This document shows positions 15,688-26,282 of a stretch of DNA of 64,000 nucleotides, piece by piece. Both the position numbers and the translations under genes were made by a program. How positions within the stretch are numbered: position 1 is the stretch's first letter; every line of letters begins with the position of its first letter. This DNA comes from DASUPK01 sp963800285 (GTDB taxonomy: Bacteria; Actinomycetota; Thermoleophilia; Solirubrobacterales; 70-9): NCBI GenBank assembly GCA_963800285.1, contig CAWDAL010000029.1:124001-188000 (forward strand), given 5' to 3'. Below the pieces are notes generated by a model that worked only from the letters and a program-made list of their open reading frames with translations, ran no database searches and was not told the DNA's origin.

Positions 15688-16223
15688 CCGGCGGCCCCCT
15701 GGGGGAGCCCGCGCAGCTTCTCGTACGCCCGGGAGAGCGTCCAGGCGGCCTCATCGCCTCGCCCCGTAACGATCTCCGACTCGCTCATCCCCTCCTGGAC
15801 CCTGAGCACGAGCATCTCCCTTTCGTCGTGGTCCAGCCCGGCCAACTCGGCGGCGTCGTCGCCGGGGAGGATGCGAAAGAAGCGCACCCTGCCGTGGTCG
15901 AACCCGACCACGTGGACGTCGACGCCGCCGCTCACGGCGACGCCGCTCCCCCTTCCCCGCCCCGTCATGTGGACGAGCGCGACCACGCCGTCACCCGCCT
16001 CCAGCAGCTCGACCGGCTCGGCGTGAAGCTCTCCCCATGCCTCCTGGAACTGCTCCATCCACCGGCCGACGGCGGTCGGGTCGGCGTAGGGGCCGGGCTC
16101 GGGCAGCCGAGGATGGCCGTGCCACTCGACGTCATCCGAGAGGGCCGCGACCACCGACTCGACGTCACCGCCGTTCCAGGACTCGTAGTAGCGCCGCAGC
16201 AGCTCTACGTTCTGCCCGGACAC
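15684..16223 (-). CDS. SnoaL-like protein with a sigma-region-4-like C-terminal tail
   Basis: Residues 1-115 are a SnoaL/NTF2-like cone fold (VELLRRYYESWNGGDVESVV, LSDDVEWHGHPRLPE, VVALVHMTGRGRGSG, HVVGFDHGRVRFFRI). Residues 125-175 (LDHDEREMLVLRVQEGMSE to WTLSRAYEKLRGLP) resemble the sigma-70 region 4 pattern of recognition helix plus terminal helix, in degenerate form. A role in purine synthesis is not implied, but the gene is coupled to purN by an ATGA overlap. The dispersed repeat copy A lies just before its start. Confidence 0.6.
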   Translation of the reverse strand: MSGQNVELLRRYYESWNGGDVESVVAALSDDVEWHGHPRLPEPGPYADPTAVGRWMEQFQEAWGELHAEPVELLEAGDGVVALVHMTGRGRGSGVAVSGGVDVHVVGFDHGRVRFFRILPGDDAAELAGLDHDEREMLVLRVQEGMSESEIVTGRGDEAAWTLSRAYEKLRGLPQGAAG

Positions 16224-16231
16224 CCCTGATT

Positions 16232-16260
16232 AAACGGGTTGCCCTGACGGGCACCCTCGC
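16232..16260 (+). repeat. Dispersed hairpin repeat, copy A
   Basis: AAACGGGT (16232-16239) and CCCTCGC (16254-16260) flank a stem. T16240 pairs A16253, GCCC (16241-16244) pairs GGGC (16249-16252), GGG (16236-16238) pairs CCC (16254-16256), and T16239 is bulged. An outer CTGAT/ATCAG pair (16226-16230, 16264-16268) also exists. It lies between purF and the SnoaL-like gene. Confidence 0.7.
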
Positions 16261-16264
16261 CCCA

Positions 16265-17737
16265 TCAGCGGCTGGCCGGGACGACGGCGATGTCCTCGAG
16301 CGCGAACTTGCCGTTCGCGGTCTCCGGGTCACCGAGCGGATACTCGCCGGTGAAGCAGGCATCGCAGTGCTTCTCGCGCGGGGTGCCGACCGCCTCGTAG
16401 ACGGCGTCCATCGAGAGATAGGCGAGCGAATCCGCGCCCAGCTCGGCGGCGATCTCCTCGATCGAGCGGTCGTGGGCGATCATCTCCTCGCGCGTCGACA
16501 TGTCGATGCCGTAGTGACAGGGGTGGCGGATCGGCGGCGCCGAGATCCGCAGGTGCACCTCCTTCGCGCCCGCGTCCTTGAGCATCGCGACGATCTGGCG
16601 CGTCGTGTTGCCGCGGACGATCGAGTCGTCGACGACGACCACGCGCTTACCCGCCACGATCTCGGGAAGCGGATTGAACTTCATGCGCAGGCCGTGCTTG
16701 CGCAGCTCCTGCCCCGGCTGAATGAAGGTCCTCGCCACGTAGCGGTTCTTGATCAGGCCGTCGTCCTTGGGCAGGCCGGTGGCCCGTGCAAACCCGTTGG
16801 CCATCGGATTGCCCGAGTCGGGCACCGAGATGACGAGGTCGGCCTCGACCGGAGCCTCCTCGGCCAGCAGCTCGCCCATCCGCCCGCGGACCTCCTGCAG
16901 CACGCGGTTCTCCAAGCGGGAGTCCGGCCGCGAGAAATAGATGTGCTCGAACACGCACTGGGCCGGCCGCTCGCCGGTGATCACCGGCTTCAGCTCGAGG
17001 CCCTTGGCCGACAGCGAGACCATCTCGCCCGGCTGGACCTCGCGGATCAGCTGCGCGCCGATGATGTCGAAGGCGCAGCTCTCCGAGGCGACCACGAAGC
17101 ACTCGGGTGAGCCGTCGCTCGGCTTCATCTTGCCGAGCGCCAGCGGGCGCACCCCGTGCGGATCGCGGAACGCGACCACGGCGTGCTTGGTCATCACTAC
17201 GGTCGAGTAGGCGCCCTCGAGCCTGGGCATGACCTCGGCCACCGCGTCCTCGATCCACTCGTCGCCCTCCCCCGCGGTGCGAGAGAGCAGGGCGGCCATG
17301 ATCTCCGAGTCCGAGGTACCGCGCAGCTGCAGTCCGGCCTCGGTCAGCTCGTTGTAGAGCTCGACGGCGTTGGTCAGGTTGCCGTTGTGGGCGAGGGCGA
17401 GCTCACGGCCGTCGTCGCGCCAGACCGGCTGCGCGTTGTCCCAGGCGCCGCCGCCCGTGGTGGAGTAGCGCACGTGCCCGATCGCCATGTCGCCGGCGAG
17501 CGCGCGCAGCTTCTCCTCGTCGAAGACCTGGCTGACCAGGCCCAGCTCCCGGAGCGTGGTGATGTGGCCGCCCTCGCAGGTCGCGATCCCCGCGGACTCC
17601 TGACCGCGATGCTGAAGCGCGTAGAGGCCGAAGTAGGCGAGACGGGCGACGTCGCGTCCGGGTGCGTATACGCCGAAGACGCCGCACTCATCGCGCGGAC
17701 CATCGCGATCGGGGACGTCAAGGCGCGCGTCGGTCAC
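16265..17737 (-). CDS. purF: Amidophosphoribosyltransferase
   Basis: First committed step of purine synthesis: PRPP plus glutamine to phosphoribosylamine. Cys18 (DECGVFGVYAPG) becomes the N-terminal nucleophile after propeptide removal, as in the Bacillus-type Fe-S enzyme. Further Cys in RHPCHYGIDM and in HCDACFTGEYPL fit a 4Fe-4S cluster. The PRPP loop is VVVVDDSIVRGNTTRQI. Its 490 residues are normal. The start is a GTG (17737) without a clear Shine-Dalgarno. The usual neighbour purM is absent; a secreted beta-propeller gene lies upstream. Confidence 0.96.
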   Translation of the reverse strand: MTDARLDVPDRDGPRDECGVFGVYAPGRDVARLAYFGLYALQHRGQESAGIATCEGGHITTLRELGLVSQVFDEEKLRALAGDMAIGHVRYSTTGGGAWDNAQPVWRDDGRELALAHNGNLTNAVELYNELTEAGLQLRGTSDSEIMAALLSRTAGEGDEWIEDAVAEVMPRLEGAYSTVVMTKHAVVAFRDPHGVRPLALGKMKPSDGSPECFVVASESCAFDIIGAQLIREVQPGEMVSLSAKGLELKPVITGERPAQCVFEHIYFSRPDSRLENRVLQEVRGRMGELLAEEAPVEADLVISVPDSGNPMANGFARATGLPKDDGLIKNRYVARTFIQPGQELRKHGLRMKFNPLPEIVAGKRVVVVDDSIVRGNTTRQIVAMLKDAGAKEVHLRISAPPIRHPCHYGIDMSTREEMIAHDRSIEEIAAELGADSLAYLSMDAVYEAVGTPREKHCDACFTGEYPLGDPETANGKFALEDIAVVPASR

Positions 17738-17841
17738 GTCGTGTGGAGGTATCTCAACCTCTGGAGATCGAAGTAGCGGGACAGGAGAACAGCCCGCATC
17801 CGCAGGGTAGCAGCGGCCACGGAGGGGCCAGAGGCCTCAAT

Positions 17842-17858
17842 CCCCCGGAAACTGGGGG
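17842..17858 (-). terminator. Hairpin after the beta-propeller gene
   Basis: CCCCC (17842-17846) and GGGGG (17854-17858) form a short GC stem with a 7-base loop, 8 bases downstream of the beta-propeller stop on the minus strand. T-rich sequence follows on the plus-strand side only, so strength on the minus strand is uncertain. It would separate the propeller gene from purF. Confidence 0.4.
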
Positions 17859-17866
17859 TTTTGCGG

Positions 17867-19138
17867 CTACCTCTTCTTCTTCGTGCGCTGTTTGACCAGC
17901 GTGACCTTCACCTGCTGCGTGTTCGGCACACCCGCGACGCCGGCGGGGACGAAATGGATGAAGACCGTCTGGCTGACCTTGGCCTTCGCCTTTCGCTTCT
18001 TCCGGAGCTGCTTCTTGATCTGCTTCTTGAGCTTCTTCGCGGTCTTCCCGACAGGCTTCACGGCCAGCGTGAACGAGGACGCCTGCGGGATCGTGAGTCC
18101 GATCTGCTTCACGGCGGCGGCGGTAGCGTTGACGTCCGGCGGGGTGCTCGTCTGGTCCAGGGTCACCTGACCCGGGCCCGGGACCTTGGCGTTGATGATC
18201 GCCGTTCCCTTCTTCTTCTTGCGAGCGATCGAGTTGATCGTGATCTTGTTGGACGGCGCCGAAGCGAGCAGGAAGGGTCTGGTGACACCCTGGATCAGGC
18301 TCGGATTCGGCGAGCCCCCGTCGACGTTCGACCGCCCGATCGTGAGAGCGTCATTGTTGCTCCAGAAGAGATATTGCGAGTTGACCGCCACGCCAAAGGG
18401 TCCGCCGCCCGTCGTGCCGGTGGGAACGAAGCCAGCATCAGGCGTGCCGCCGCCAACGGGGACACGCCCAACGGTGTTGCCGGCGTCTGAGCCCCAGTAC
18501 AGGTAGCTCGGATCGACGGCCAGACCGCAGAACGGCTCCGGGATCGAAACGAAGTTCGGATCGACCCCGGTGCCGTCAAGCCTCGCCCGACCGATGTGGG
18601 CGCCGTCGTTGCTGAAGAAGTAGACGAAGCTCGAGTCGGCGGCAAGCCCGCAGGTATCGACCGGTCCAGGGATGAAGTTGGGGTCAGGGTTGCTTCCGTC
18701 GAGATTGGCGTGACCGATCGTCGCCGCCCCCATGCCGACCTCGTTCGTCCAATAGATCCCCGAGGACGCTACGGTGACACCGACCGGGTTCGTCACCCCG
18801 TCGGGGATGAACCGGTGATTCACCCCCGAGCCGTCGAGGTTTGCGCGGCCAATGGAGGAGTTTCCGGCGCCCCCTTCGGCCCAATAGATGAACTGGGCGT
18901 CGACGGCGACTCCGCGTGGCTGGTCGATCCCCGTGATGAAGCTGTTGTTCGCGGCGGCCCCATTGATCTTGGCGCGGCCGATGGTGCTGCCTGGAGATTG
19001 GTTCGCCCAGTACACGAAGTTGCCGTGAGCGTGCGGGGGCAAGAGCAGCAGCGCGAGCACGGCGAGCAACATCGCAACGGCGACGACCACCGCCACTTGC
19101 CCCGTGAAGCGGTGCGTGTGCTGATGGGCGTGACTCAT
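17867..19138 (-). CDS. Secreted YWTD/LDLR-B-like beta-propeller with Lys-rich C-terminus
   Basis: After a hydrophobic signal or anchor (residues ~16-38, VAVVVAVAMLLAVLALLLL) there are about six repeats of roughly 43 residues with the pattern YW(A/T/G)...IGRANLDGSG..., for example IYWAEGGAGNSSIGRANLDG and LYWGSDAGNTVGRVPVGGG. This is the YWTD-type propeller blade. A C-terminal domain of about 110 residues has a very basic stretch (KKLKKQIKKQLRKKRKAKAK). The function is unknown; adhesion or surface binding is plausible. I chose the ATG at 19138; a GTG at 19156 is also possible. It interrupts the purine cluster between purL and purF. Confidence 0.75.
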   Translation of the reverse strand: MSHAHQHTHRFTGQVAVVVAVAMLLAVLALLLLPPHAHGNFVYWANQSPGSTIGRAKINGAAANNSFITGIDQPRGVAVDAQFIYWAEGGAGNSSIGRANLDGSGVNHRFIPDGVTNPVGVTVASSGIYWTNEVGMGAATIGHANLDGSNPDPNFIPGPVDTCGLAADSSFVYFFSNDGAHIGRARLDGTGVDPNFVSIPEPFCGLAVDPSYLYWGSDAGNTVGRVPVGGGTPDAGFVPTGTTGGGPFGVAVNSQYLFWSNNDALTIGRSNVDGGSPNPSLIQGVTRPFLLASAPSNKITINSIARKKKKGTAIINAKVPGPGQVTLDQTSTPPDVNATAAAVKQIGLTIPQASSFTLAVKPVGKTAKKLKKQIKKQLRKKRKAKAKVSQTVFIHFVPAGVAGVPNTQQVKVTLVKQRTKKKR

Positions 19139-19187
19139 CTGCACCCGACGAAACACGTGAGGAGCCTACCCGCCGCGACGCGGCGGA

Positions 19188-21424
19188 TCAAAGGCGGTCG
19201 GCGAGCGAGCGCCACGCGCGCTCCGCATCGGCGAGCGCCACCGAAACGTCCCGCTCGGCGGCGGCGATCTCGATCCGATCGCCGGCGACCGTGCCCACCT
19301 CGACGGCCGGAACGCCGGCGGTCTCGGCGCGGGCCATAAGCTCCCTCGCCTCTGACCCGCCTGCCGCGAGTACGATCCCGCCCGGGGCCTCGCCGAACAG
19401 GCACGTCTCGCCGGATCCGCCGCGCAGCTCGACCAGCGGGTCGAGGTCGACGTCCATGCCGATCCCGGAGGCGATCGCCATCTCCGCCAGCGCGCAGGCG
19501 AGGCCGCCGTCGCTGACATCGTGCGCCGCGCTGACCCAGCCTTCGCGGACGAGCTCTCGTACGAGTCGAAGCGCGGCGTCGACCTCGTTGAGCGGCACCT
19601 GAGGCAACCCCGAGTCGAGCTCTCCGCGCTGCTTGGCCAGCTCGGAGCCCGCCAGCGAGGGCGCGAACGGGCCGACCAGCACCAGTCCGTCGCCCTGGCT
19701 CGGCGCCAGGCCCGGCACCCCCGCGCCGCCGGGCAGCTCTCCGACCATCCCCACCACCGGCGTCGGGTAGATCGGCCCATGCTCCGTCTCGTTGTAGAGG
19801 GAGACGTTCCCTCCGACCACCGGTACGCGGAGCGCGAGGCAGGCATCGGCCAGGCCGAGCACCGCGCGATCCAGCTGCCAGGCGACGCTGGGCTTCTCGG
19901 GATTGCCGAAGTTGAGGCAGTTGGTCAGGCCGAGCGGCTCGGCGCCGACGCAGGCGAGGTTCTGGGCGCACTCGAGCACGGCCTCGACCGCGCCCGCGTA
20001 GGGGTCGCAGGCGACCCGGCGCCCGTTGCCGTCGATCGCCACCGCGATCGCCCGCTCCGACTCGGGGATCATCAGGACCGCGGCGTCAGCGGACTCCGGC
20101 CGGCGCGCCGTGCGCGAGCCGACCACCGAGTCGTACTGCTCGAAGGCCCAGCGCTTCGAAGCGACGTTCGGCGATCCGAGCAGGGCGCAGAGGATCGCCG
20201 ATGGATCGCTCGGATCGGCCGAGCGGCCGGCGCTGAGCGCGACCTGCTCCCCGAGCGTCTCGGAGTTGGCGTACATCCAGCCGCCGGGCTCCTCGGGCTC
20301 GAGGTCGTACAGCGGGCACTCGTCGACCAGGGCCGAGACCGGAACGTCGCCGACCTCCACCCCATCGTCCAGGACCCGCAGATGCCCGCTGTCGGTGATC
20401 TCGCCGATCGCGGCGGCGCCCGTCTGCCAGCGTTCGCAGGTGGCGACGACCTCGTCGAGACGCGAGGGCTCGACCACGGCGAGCATCCTCTCCTGGGACT
20501 CGGAGACCATCACCTCGAACGGCTCCATGTCCGCCTCGCGCAGGGGCACGCGGCGCACGTCGATCTCGAGCCCCACGCCGCCCTTCGAGGCCATCTCCCC
20601 CGCGGAGGAGGTGAGCCCCGCCGCGCCGAGATCCTGGAGCGAGACGAGCAGTCCGCGCTCGAGCAGCTCCAGGCAGCACTCGAGCACCTTCGACTCCTCG
20701 AAGGGGTCGCCGATCTGGACGCTGGGCCGCTTCGAGTCGTCGCCGGCCTCGAGCTCGGCCGAGGCGAGTACCGACGCGCCGCCGATCCCGTCGCGGCCTG
20801 TGGACGCGCCCATGATCACCAGCCGGTTCCCCGGGCCGGCCGCGGCCGAGCGGATCATCGCGCCGGTCTTCGCCAGCCCGACACACATCGCGTTCACCAG
20901 GCAGTTGTGCTCGTAGGACGGCTCGAAGTAGACCTCGCCACCGACCGTCGGCACCCCGATGGAGTTGCCGTAATGGCCGATCCCGGCGACCGCCCCCTCG
21001 AACAGGTAGCGCGAGCGCTCGGAGGTCGGCTCCCCGAAGCGGAGCGAGTCGAGCACGGCGATCGGCCGGGCGCCGATCGCGAAGACGTCCCGGAGGATGC
21101 CGCCGACTCCGGTGGCCGCGCCCTGGAACGGCTCGACCGCGCTCGGATGGTTGTGGGACTCGACCTTGAAGGCGACCGCATGACCGTTGCCGATGTCCAC
21201 GGCACCGGCGTTCTCCCCAGGGCCCATCACGACCCGCTCGCCCTCGGTCGGCAGGCGGCCGAGCAGCTTGCGGGAGTGCTTGTAGGCGCAGTGCTCCGAC
21301 CAGAGCAGCGAGAACATCGCCAGCTCGACGCCATTCGGATCGCGGCCGAGCAGCTCGACGATGCGCTCGTACTCCGAGTCTGTGAGACCGAGCTCGCGGT
21401 GCGGGCTCTCGGAGACGCCGGCGC

Positions 21425-21428
<4 letters not shown>
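19188..21428 (-). CDS. purL: Phosphoribosylformylglycinamidine synthase subunit PurL (small form)
   Basis: ATP-dependent synthetase subunit that converts FGAR to FGAM, with ammonia supplied by PurQ and PurS. At 746 residues it is the small PurL, consistent with purS and purQ next to it. Visible motifs are SLLWSEHCAYKHSRKLLGRL, VAFKVESHNHPSAVEPFQGAATG, GANGRxGIGG-type ASTGRDGIGGAS, and AHDVSDGGLACALAEMA. The GTG at 21428 overlaps the purQ stop by four bases (GTGA). Confidence 0.96.
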
Positions 21429-22086
<658 letters not shown>

Positions 22087-22090
<4 letters not shown>

Positions 22091-22311
22091 TGCTCCAGCT
22101 CCACCTCGAAGTCCTCGATCAGGGGGTTGGCGAGCAGCTTCTCGCAGAGGTCGTCGAGCCTCGATGGATCGTCCGTCTCGAGCTCCACGAGCCGCCCGAC
22201 GCGGACGTCGTGGACTCCCTCGAAGCCGAGGGCCGGCAGGGCTCGCTCGACGGCCTTCCCCTGCGGATCGAGGATGCCGTCCTTCGGCCTGATCAGGACC
22301 TTCGCCTTCAC
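22087..22311 (-). CDS. purS: Phosphoribosylformylglycinamidine synthase subunit PurS
   Basis: A 74-residue PurS, the small dimeric protein that bridges PurL and PurQ. The family pattern is clear: KAKVLIRPKDGILDPQGKAVERAL, then VHDVRVGRLVELE and the C-terminal LLANPLIEDFEVELEQ. The start is GTG. It lies 51 bases downstream of purC, across dispersed repeat copy C. Confidence 0.95.
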
Positions 22312-22362
22312 GTACTCAGCCTAACGGCGCGCCAGACGGCTTCGCCGTCAAACGGGTCGCGC

Positions 22363-23210
<848 letters not shown>

Positions 23211-23214
<4 letters not shown>

Positions 23215-23516
23215 CCGCCCCCCACCTCGGGTTGAACGGTCGGATGGGCCTTCGCCCATTCGACGATCTTGCCCGACCCGACGATCGTCCTGCCCTCGTC
23301 CAGCGCGAGCACCGGGAGATTGATCTGGCCGGTGAGCTCGCGTATCTCGTTGCGGCCGCGGCGACGCTGGCCCCAGGTCCAGGGCATCATCCGATAGCCG
23401 GGAAGATCGCGGATCTCGTACTCGTAGCCGGCCTCATCGAGGGCCTTCGCCGCGCGGCCGCAGGCATGTCCGATGGCGGCATGCTTCTCCTTCTGCCCGC
23501 ACGTGTAGAGGATCAC
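23211..23516 (-). CDS. Glutaredoxin/GST-N-like thioredoxin-fold protein
   Basis: A 101-residue thioredoxin-fold protein. The start MILYTCGQKEKHAAIGHACG has a single Cys at the redox position (CGQK rather than CxxC) and another Cys in the first helix. INLPVLALDEGRTIVGSGKIVEWA is the cis-Pro strand and C-terminal helix of glutaredoxins and GST N-domains. It would act as a monothiol-type oxidoreductase if active. It is inserted between purB and purC with ATGA overlaps on both sides, so it is co-translated with purine enzymes. The reason is unknown. Confidence 0.75.
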
Positions 23517-24796
23517 GCGTCAAGACTATCCAGGCGCGCCATCACGTCAGGGACGTGCTTCAGGTAGGCCCCGTAGTCGAAGACGGCATCGAGATCGAGC
23601 TGCGGCGCCGCGGCTGCGATCAACTCGCGGAAGCCGGTGCCCTCGTCCCAGGCCCGCTGGGCGTTCTCCTGGACGACGCGGTAGGCGTCGTCGCGGGTCA
23701 TCCCGGACTCGACCAGGGCGGTCAGCGCCCGCTGGCTGAAGAGCGCGCCATGGGTGAGCTCGATGTTCCCCTTCATCCGGTCCGTGTGGACGGTCATGCC
23801 CTCGACGATGCGGGTGGCGAGATGCTGCATGTAGTCGAGTGCGATCGTCGCGTCGGGCAGGACGACCCGCTCGGCGCCGGAGTGGGAGATGTCCCGCTCG
23901 TGCCAGAGCGCGATGTTCTCCATACCGACCTGCGAATAGCCGCGCAGCACCCGCGCGAGCCCGCAGATCCGCTCCGCGAGGATCGGGTTGCGCTTGTGGG
24001 GCATCGCGGAGGAGCCCTTCTGGCCGGATCCGAAGGGCTCCTCGACTTCGCGGACCTCGGTGCGCTGCAGGTTGCGGATCTCCTGGCCGAATCGCTCGAG
24101 GCCCGCGCCGGCGATCGCGATCCGCGCCAGCACCACGGCGTGCCGGTCGCGCGGCACGACCTGAGTGGAGATGTCCTCGGGCCTCAGCCCGAGCGTTTCC
24201 ATCACACGCGCCTCCGCGGCGGGTGGGATCGACGCGTAGGTGCCCACGGCCCCGGACAGCTTCCCCACCGCCGCCTGCTCGAAGGCGTCGTTGAGGCGCT
24301 GCAGGTTGCGGTCCGCCTCGAACGCGAAACCCGCCAGGCGCAGGCCGAAGGTGGTCGGCTCCGCATGGACGCCATGGGTGCGCCCGACGCAGAGGGTCTC
24401 GGCGAACTCCTTCGCCCGCTCGACCAATGCGTCGCGATAGGCGCGGGCGCCTCGCACGACGATCTCGCCCGCGTCGACCAGCTGGAGCGCGAGCGCCGTG
24501 TCCAGCACGTCCGAGGAGGTCAGCCCGTAGTGGAGCCACCGCCCCTCCTCCCCGATCGAGCTCGAGACGACGTCGACGAAGGCGGCCACGTCGTGGCCGG
24601 TGGTCCGCTCCCGCTCCTCGACCGCCTCGACCGTGAAGGAGGCCCTCTCACGGACCGCCCTGGCGGCTTCCTGCGGCACGACGCCCTCTGCGGCCCAGGC
24701 GTCGGTGGCCGCCAGCTCGACCTTCAGCCAGGTCTCCATCCGCCGCTGCTGGGTCCAGACGGCGCCGATCTCATCCCTGGTGTACCTCGGAATCAC
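23513..24796 (-). CDS. purB: Adenylosuccinate lyase
   Basis: Cleaves SAICAR to AICAR and adenylosuccinate to AMP. The fumarase/aspartase signature is intact (GSSAMPHKRNPI), as are the HYGLTSSDVLDTALALQL and GRTHGVHAEPTTFGLRLAGF segments holding catalytic His residues. Its 427 residues match the short bacterial form. It heads the run purB, grx-like, purC, all joined by ATGA overlaps. Confidence 0.96.
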   Translation of the reverse strand: MIPRYTRDEIGAVWTQQRRMETWLKVELAATDAWAAEGVVPQEAARAVRERASFTVEAVEERERTTGHDVAAFVDVVSSSIGEEGRWLHYGLTSSDVLDTALALQLVDAGEIVVRGARAYRDALVERAKEFAETLCVGRTHGVHAEPTTFGLRLAGFAFEADRNLQRLNDAFEQAAVGKLSGAVGTYASIPPAAEARVMETLGLRPEDISTQVVPRDRHAVVLARIAIAGAGLERFGQEIRNLQRTEVREVEEPFGSGQKGSSAMPHKRNPILAERICGLARVLRGYSQVGMENIALWHERDISHSGAERVVLPDATIALDYMQHLATRIVEGMTVHTDRMKGNIELTHGALFSQRALTALVESGMTRDDAYRVVQENAQRAWDEGTGFRELIAAAAPQLDLDAVFDYGAYLKHVPDVMARLDSLDA

Positions 24797-24830
24797 CTAA
24801 TCACCGGCCGCCACAAACACCGCGGCCGCA

Positions 24831-25250
24831 TCAGGCCGCGGCCTCGACCCACGGCGCCGTCAGCGCCTTGGTCAGCAGCTCCGTGTCGCAGTACTCGGTC
24901 AGCTCCCGCACCTTGCCTCCGGCGAGCCGGCAGACGTAGCAATAGGTGTTCCGGTAGGGCCGGTTCTCCGTCGTGGTGACATCGCCGCGGCATTCGATCA
25001 CAACGTAGTCGTCCTCGGCGATCATCCGGATGGCACGGTTGCGGTAGCGCGTCGCGAATTGAGCGAAGAGTGGGTCCAGCAGCCCCGTCCGCACGGCGGG
25101 CTTGCCGTCCCAGGTCCCCGACCAGTCGGTGGTCCCGATGATTCGCCAGCGGACATCGTCGGCGAGCGCATCGACGAAGGGCTGCCCGCTCCCCTTCGCG
25201 AGCGCGTTGAATACCTCTTGCATGAGCGCCTTGTTCTCGGCTGCATCCAC
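24831..25250 (-). CDS. SnoaL-like (NTF2 superfamily) protein
   Basis: A 139-residue single-domain SnoaL-like protein: NKALMQEVFNALAKGSGQPF, LADDVRWRIIGTTDWSG and YRNTYCYVCRLAGGKVREL give the cone fold. The family includes ketosteroid-isomerase-like enzymes and many proteins of unknown function. The Shine-Dalgarno AAGGAG lies about 13 bases before the ATG. It is divergent from a LysR-type regulator 96 bases away, so it is the likely target of that regulator. Confidence 0.8.
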   Translation of the reverse strand: MDAAENKALMQEVFNALAKGSGQPFVDALADDVRWRIIGTTDWSGTWDGKPAVRTGLLDPLFAQFATRYRNRAIRMIAEDDYVVIECRGDVTTTENRPYRNTYCYVCRLAGGKVRELTEYCDTELLTKALTAPWVEAAA

Positions 25251-25331
25251 GGTGGCTTCTCCTTGGACTCGATTGCACAGCGAAGATACGACCGTTCGAG
25301 CGATGCCACAAACGAGGATCTCGCACAGTTA

Positions 25332-25350
25332 CCATGCGTTACACGCATGG
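25332..25350. promoter_or_regulatory. Inverted repeat covering the LysR start codon
   Basis: CCATGCGT (25332-25339) and ACGCATGG (25343-25350) form a perfect 8-bp inverted repeat with a TAC spacer. The ATG of the LysR gene (25347-25349) is inside the right arm. It could be an autorepression operator or an mRNA hairpin that hides the start codon. No Shine-Dalgarno sequence is visible upstream. Confidence 0.55.
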
Positions 25351-26282
25351 CCGATCTGAGCTTGACCGGACTGAGAGTCCTCCGCGAGGTCGCCTCCAGC
25401 GGGTCGTTCACCGCTGCTGCGTCGTCGCTCGGCTACACGCAGTCGGCCGTCTCGCGCCAGGTCGCGGGACTCGAGTCCGCGGCGGGAACGCGGCTGTTCG
25501 AGCGAACGGCTCGCGGAGTCCGCCTGACCGACGCGGGCGGCGCACTTCTGCGCAGGGCCGCCACAGTGCTCGACGAAATCGACGCGGCGCAACGCGAACT
25601 CGAGGGGATGTCCCAGGTTGCGTCGGGCAGGCTCAGGGTGGGTGCGTTTCCGACCGCTGTCGCGGCGCTGGTCCCTCGCACCCTCCAGGCGTACCGCGAG
25701 CGTCACCCGGGAGTGGACGTCTCGCTGCGCGAGGGAGGCTTCTCGTCGCAGATCCGCCGCCTGATCGGGGGATCCGCCGATGTCGCCGTGATCGGCGTTC
25801 TGCCTCTGGGCGAGCCGCCGCGAGACCGGCGGATCACGCTGGAGCATCTGATCGACGATCCGCTGCTGCTTGCCGTTGGCCCCGATCACCCGCTGGCCGG
25901 GCGGCGCACCGTGAATCTCGACGATCTTGTCTCCGAGCGCTGGATCGCCGCCAGCGCCAGGGCAGACGACTCGATGCTCGGGGCGTGGCAGTGGGCGGAG
26001 TGGCGACCCAAGGTCGAGCTGATCGCCAAGGAGTGGACGGCGAAGCTCGGTCTGGTGGCGGCCGGGCTGGGAGTCACCCTCGTTCCCGGTCTCGCAGCGG
26101 ACGGAGTGCGACCAGACGTGGCGCTGATCAGGATCCGGAGCGACCGGCCGGCAAGTCGCACGGTGCTGCTGGCGAGGCGAGCGACCGACGAGCTGCCGCA
26201 TGCCAGGGCATTCGCCGAACTGCTGCACGAGGTCGCGTCGGAGCTGACCTCGGAGCTGCAGCGGCGAGTCGCTACGCGTTGA
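25347..26282 (+). CDS. LysR-type transcriptional regulator
   Basis: A 311-residue LTTR. The N-terminal winged helix is textbook: LRVLREVASSGSFTAAASSLGYTQSAVSRQVAGLE, where the first twenty and following residues form the HTH, then LFERTARGVRLTDAG. A substrate-binding domain follows (LRVGAFPTAVAALVP, ADVAVIGVLP, DDPLLLAVGPDHPLAG, GLGVTLVPGLA). The effector is unknown. The start is the ATG at 25347, since the upstream open frame has no LTTR homology. It ends convergently with purE, overlapping by 11 bases, and therefore splits purE-purD from purB-purC. Confidence 0.9.
   Translation: MADLSLTGLRVLREVASSGSFTAAASSLGYTQSAVSRQVAGLESAAGTRLFERTARGVRLTDAGGALLRRAATVLDEIDAAQRELEGMSQVASGRLRVGAFPTAVAALVPRTLQAYRERHPGVDVSLREGGFSSQIRRLIGGSADVAVIGVLPLGEPPRDRRITLEHLIDDPLLLAVGPDHPLAGRRTVNLDDLVSERWIAASARADDSMLGAWQWAEWRPKVELIAKEWTAKLGLVAAGLGVTLVPGLAADGVRPDVALIRIRSDRPASRTVLLARRATDELPHARAFAELLHEVASELTSELQRRVATR

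Noticed and set aside
17738..17866. Riboswitch or attenuator before purF
   Set aside because: Only a weak 5-bp GAGGT/ACCTC hairpin is seen; no purine aptamer features.
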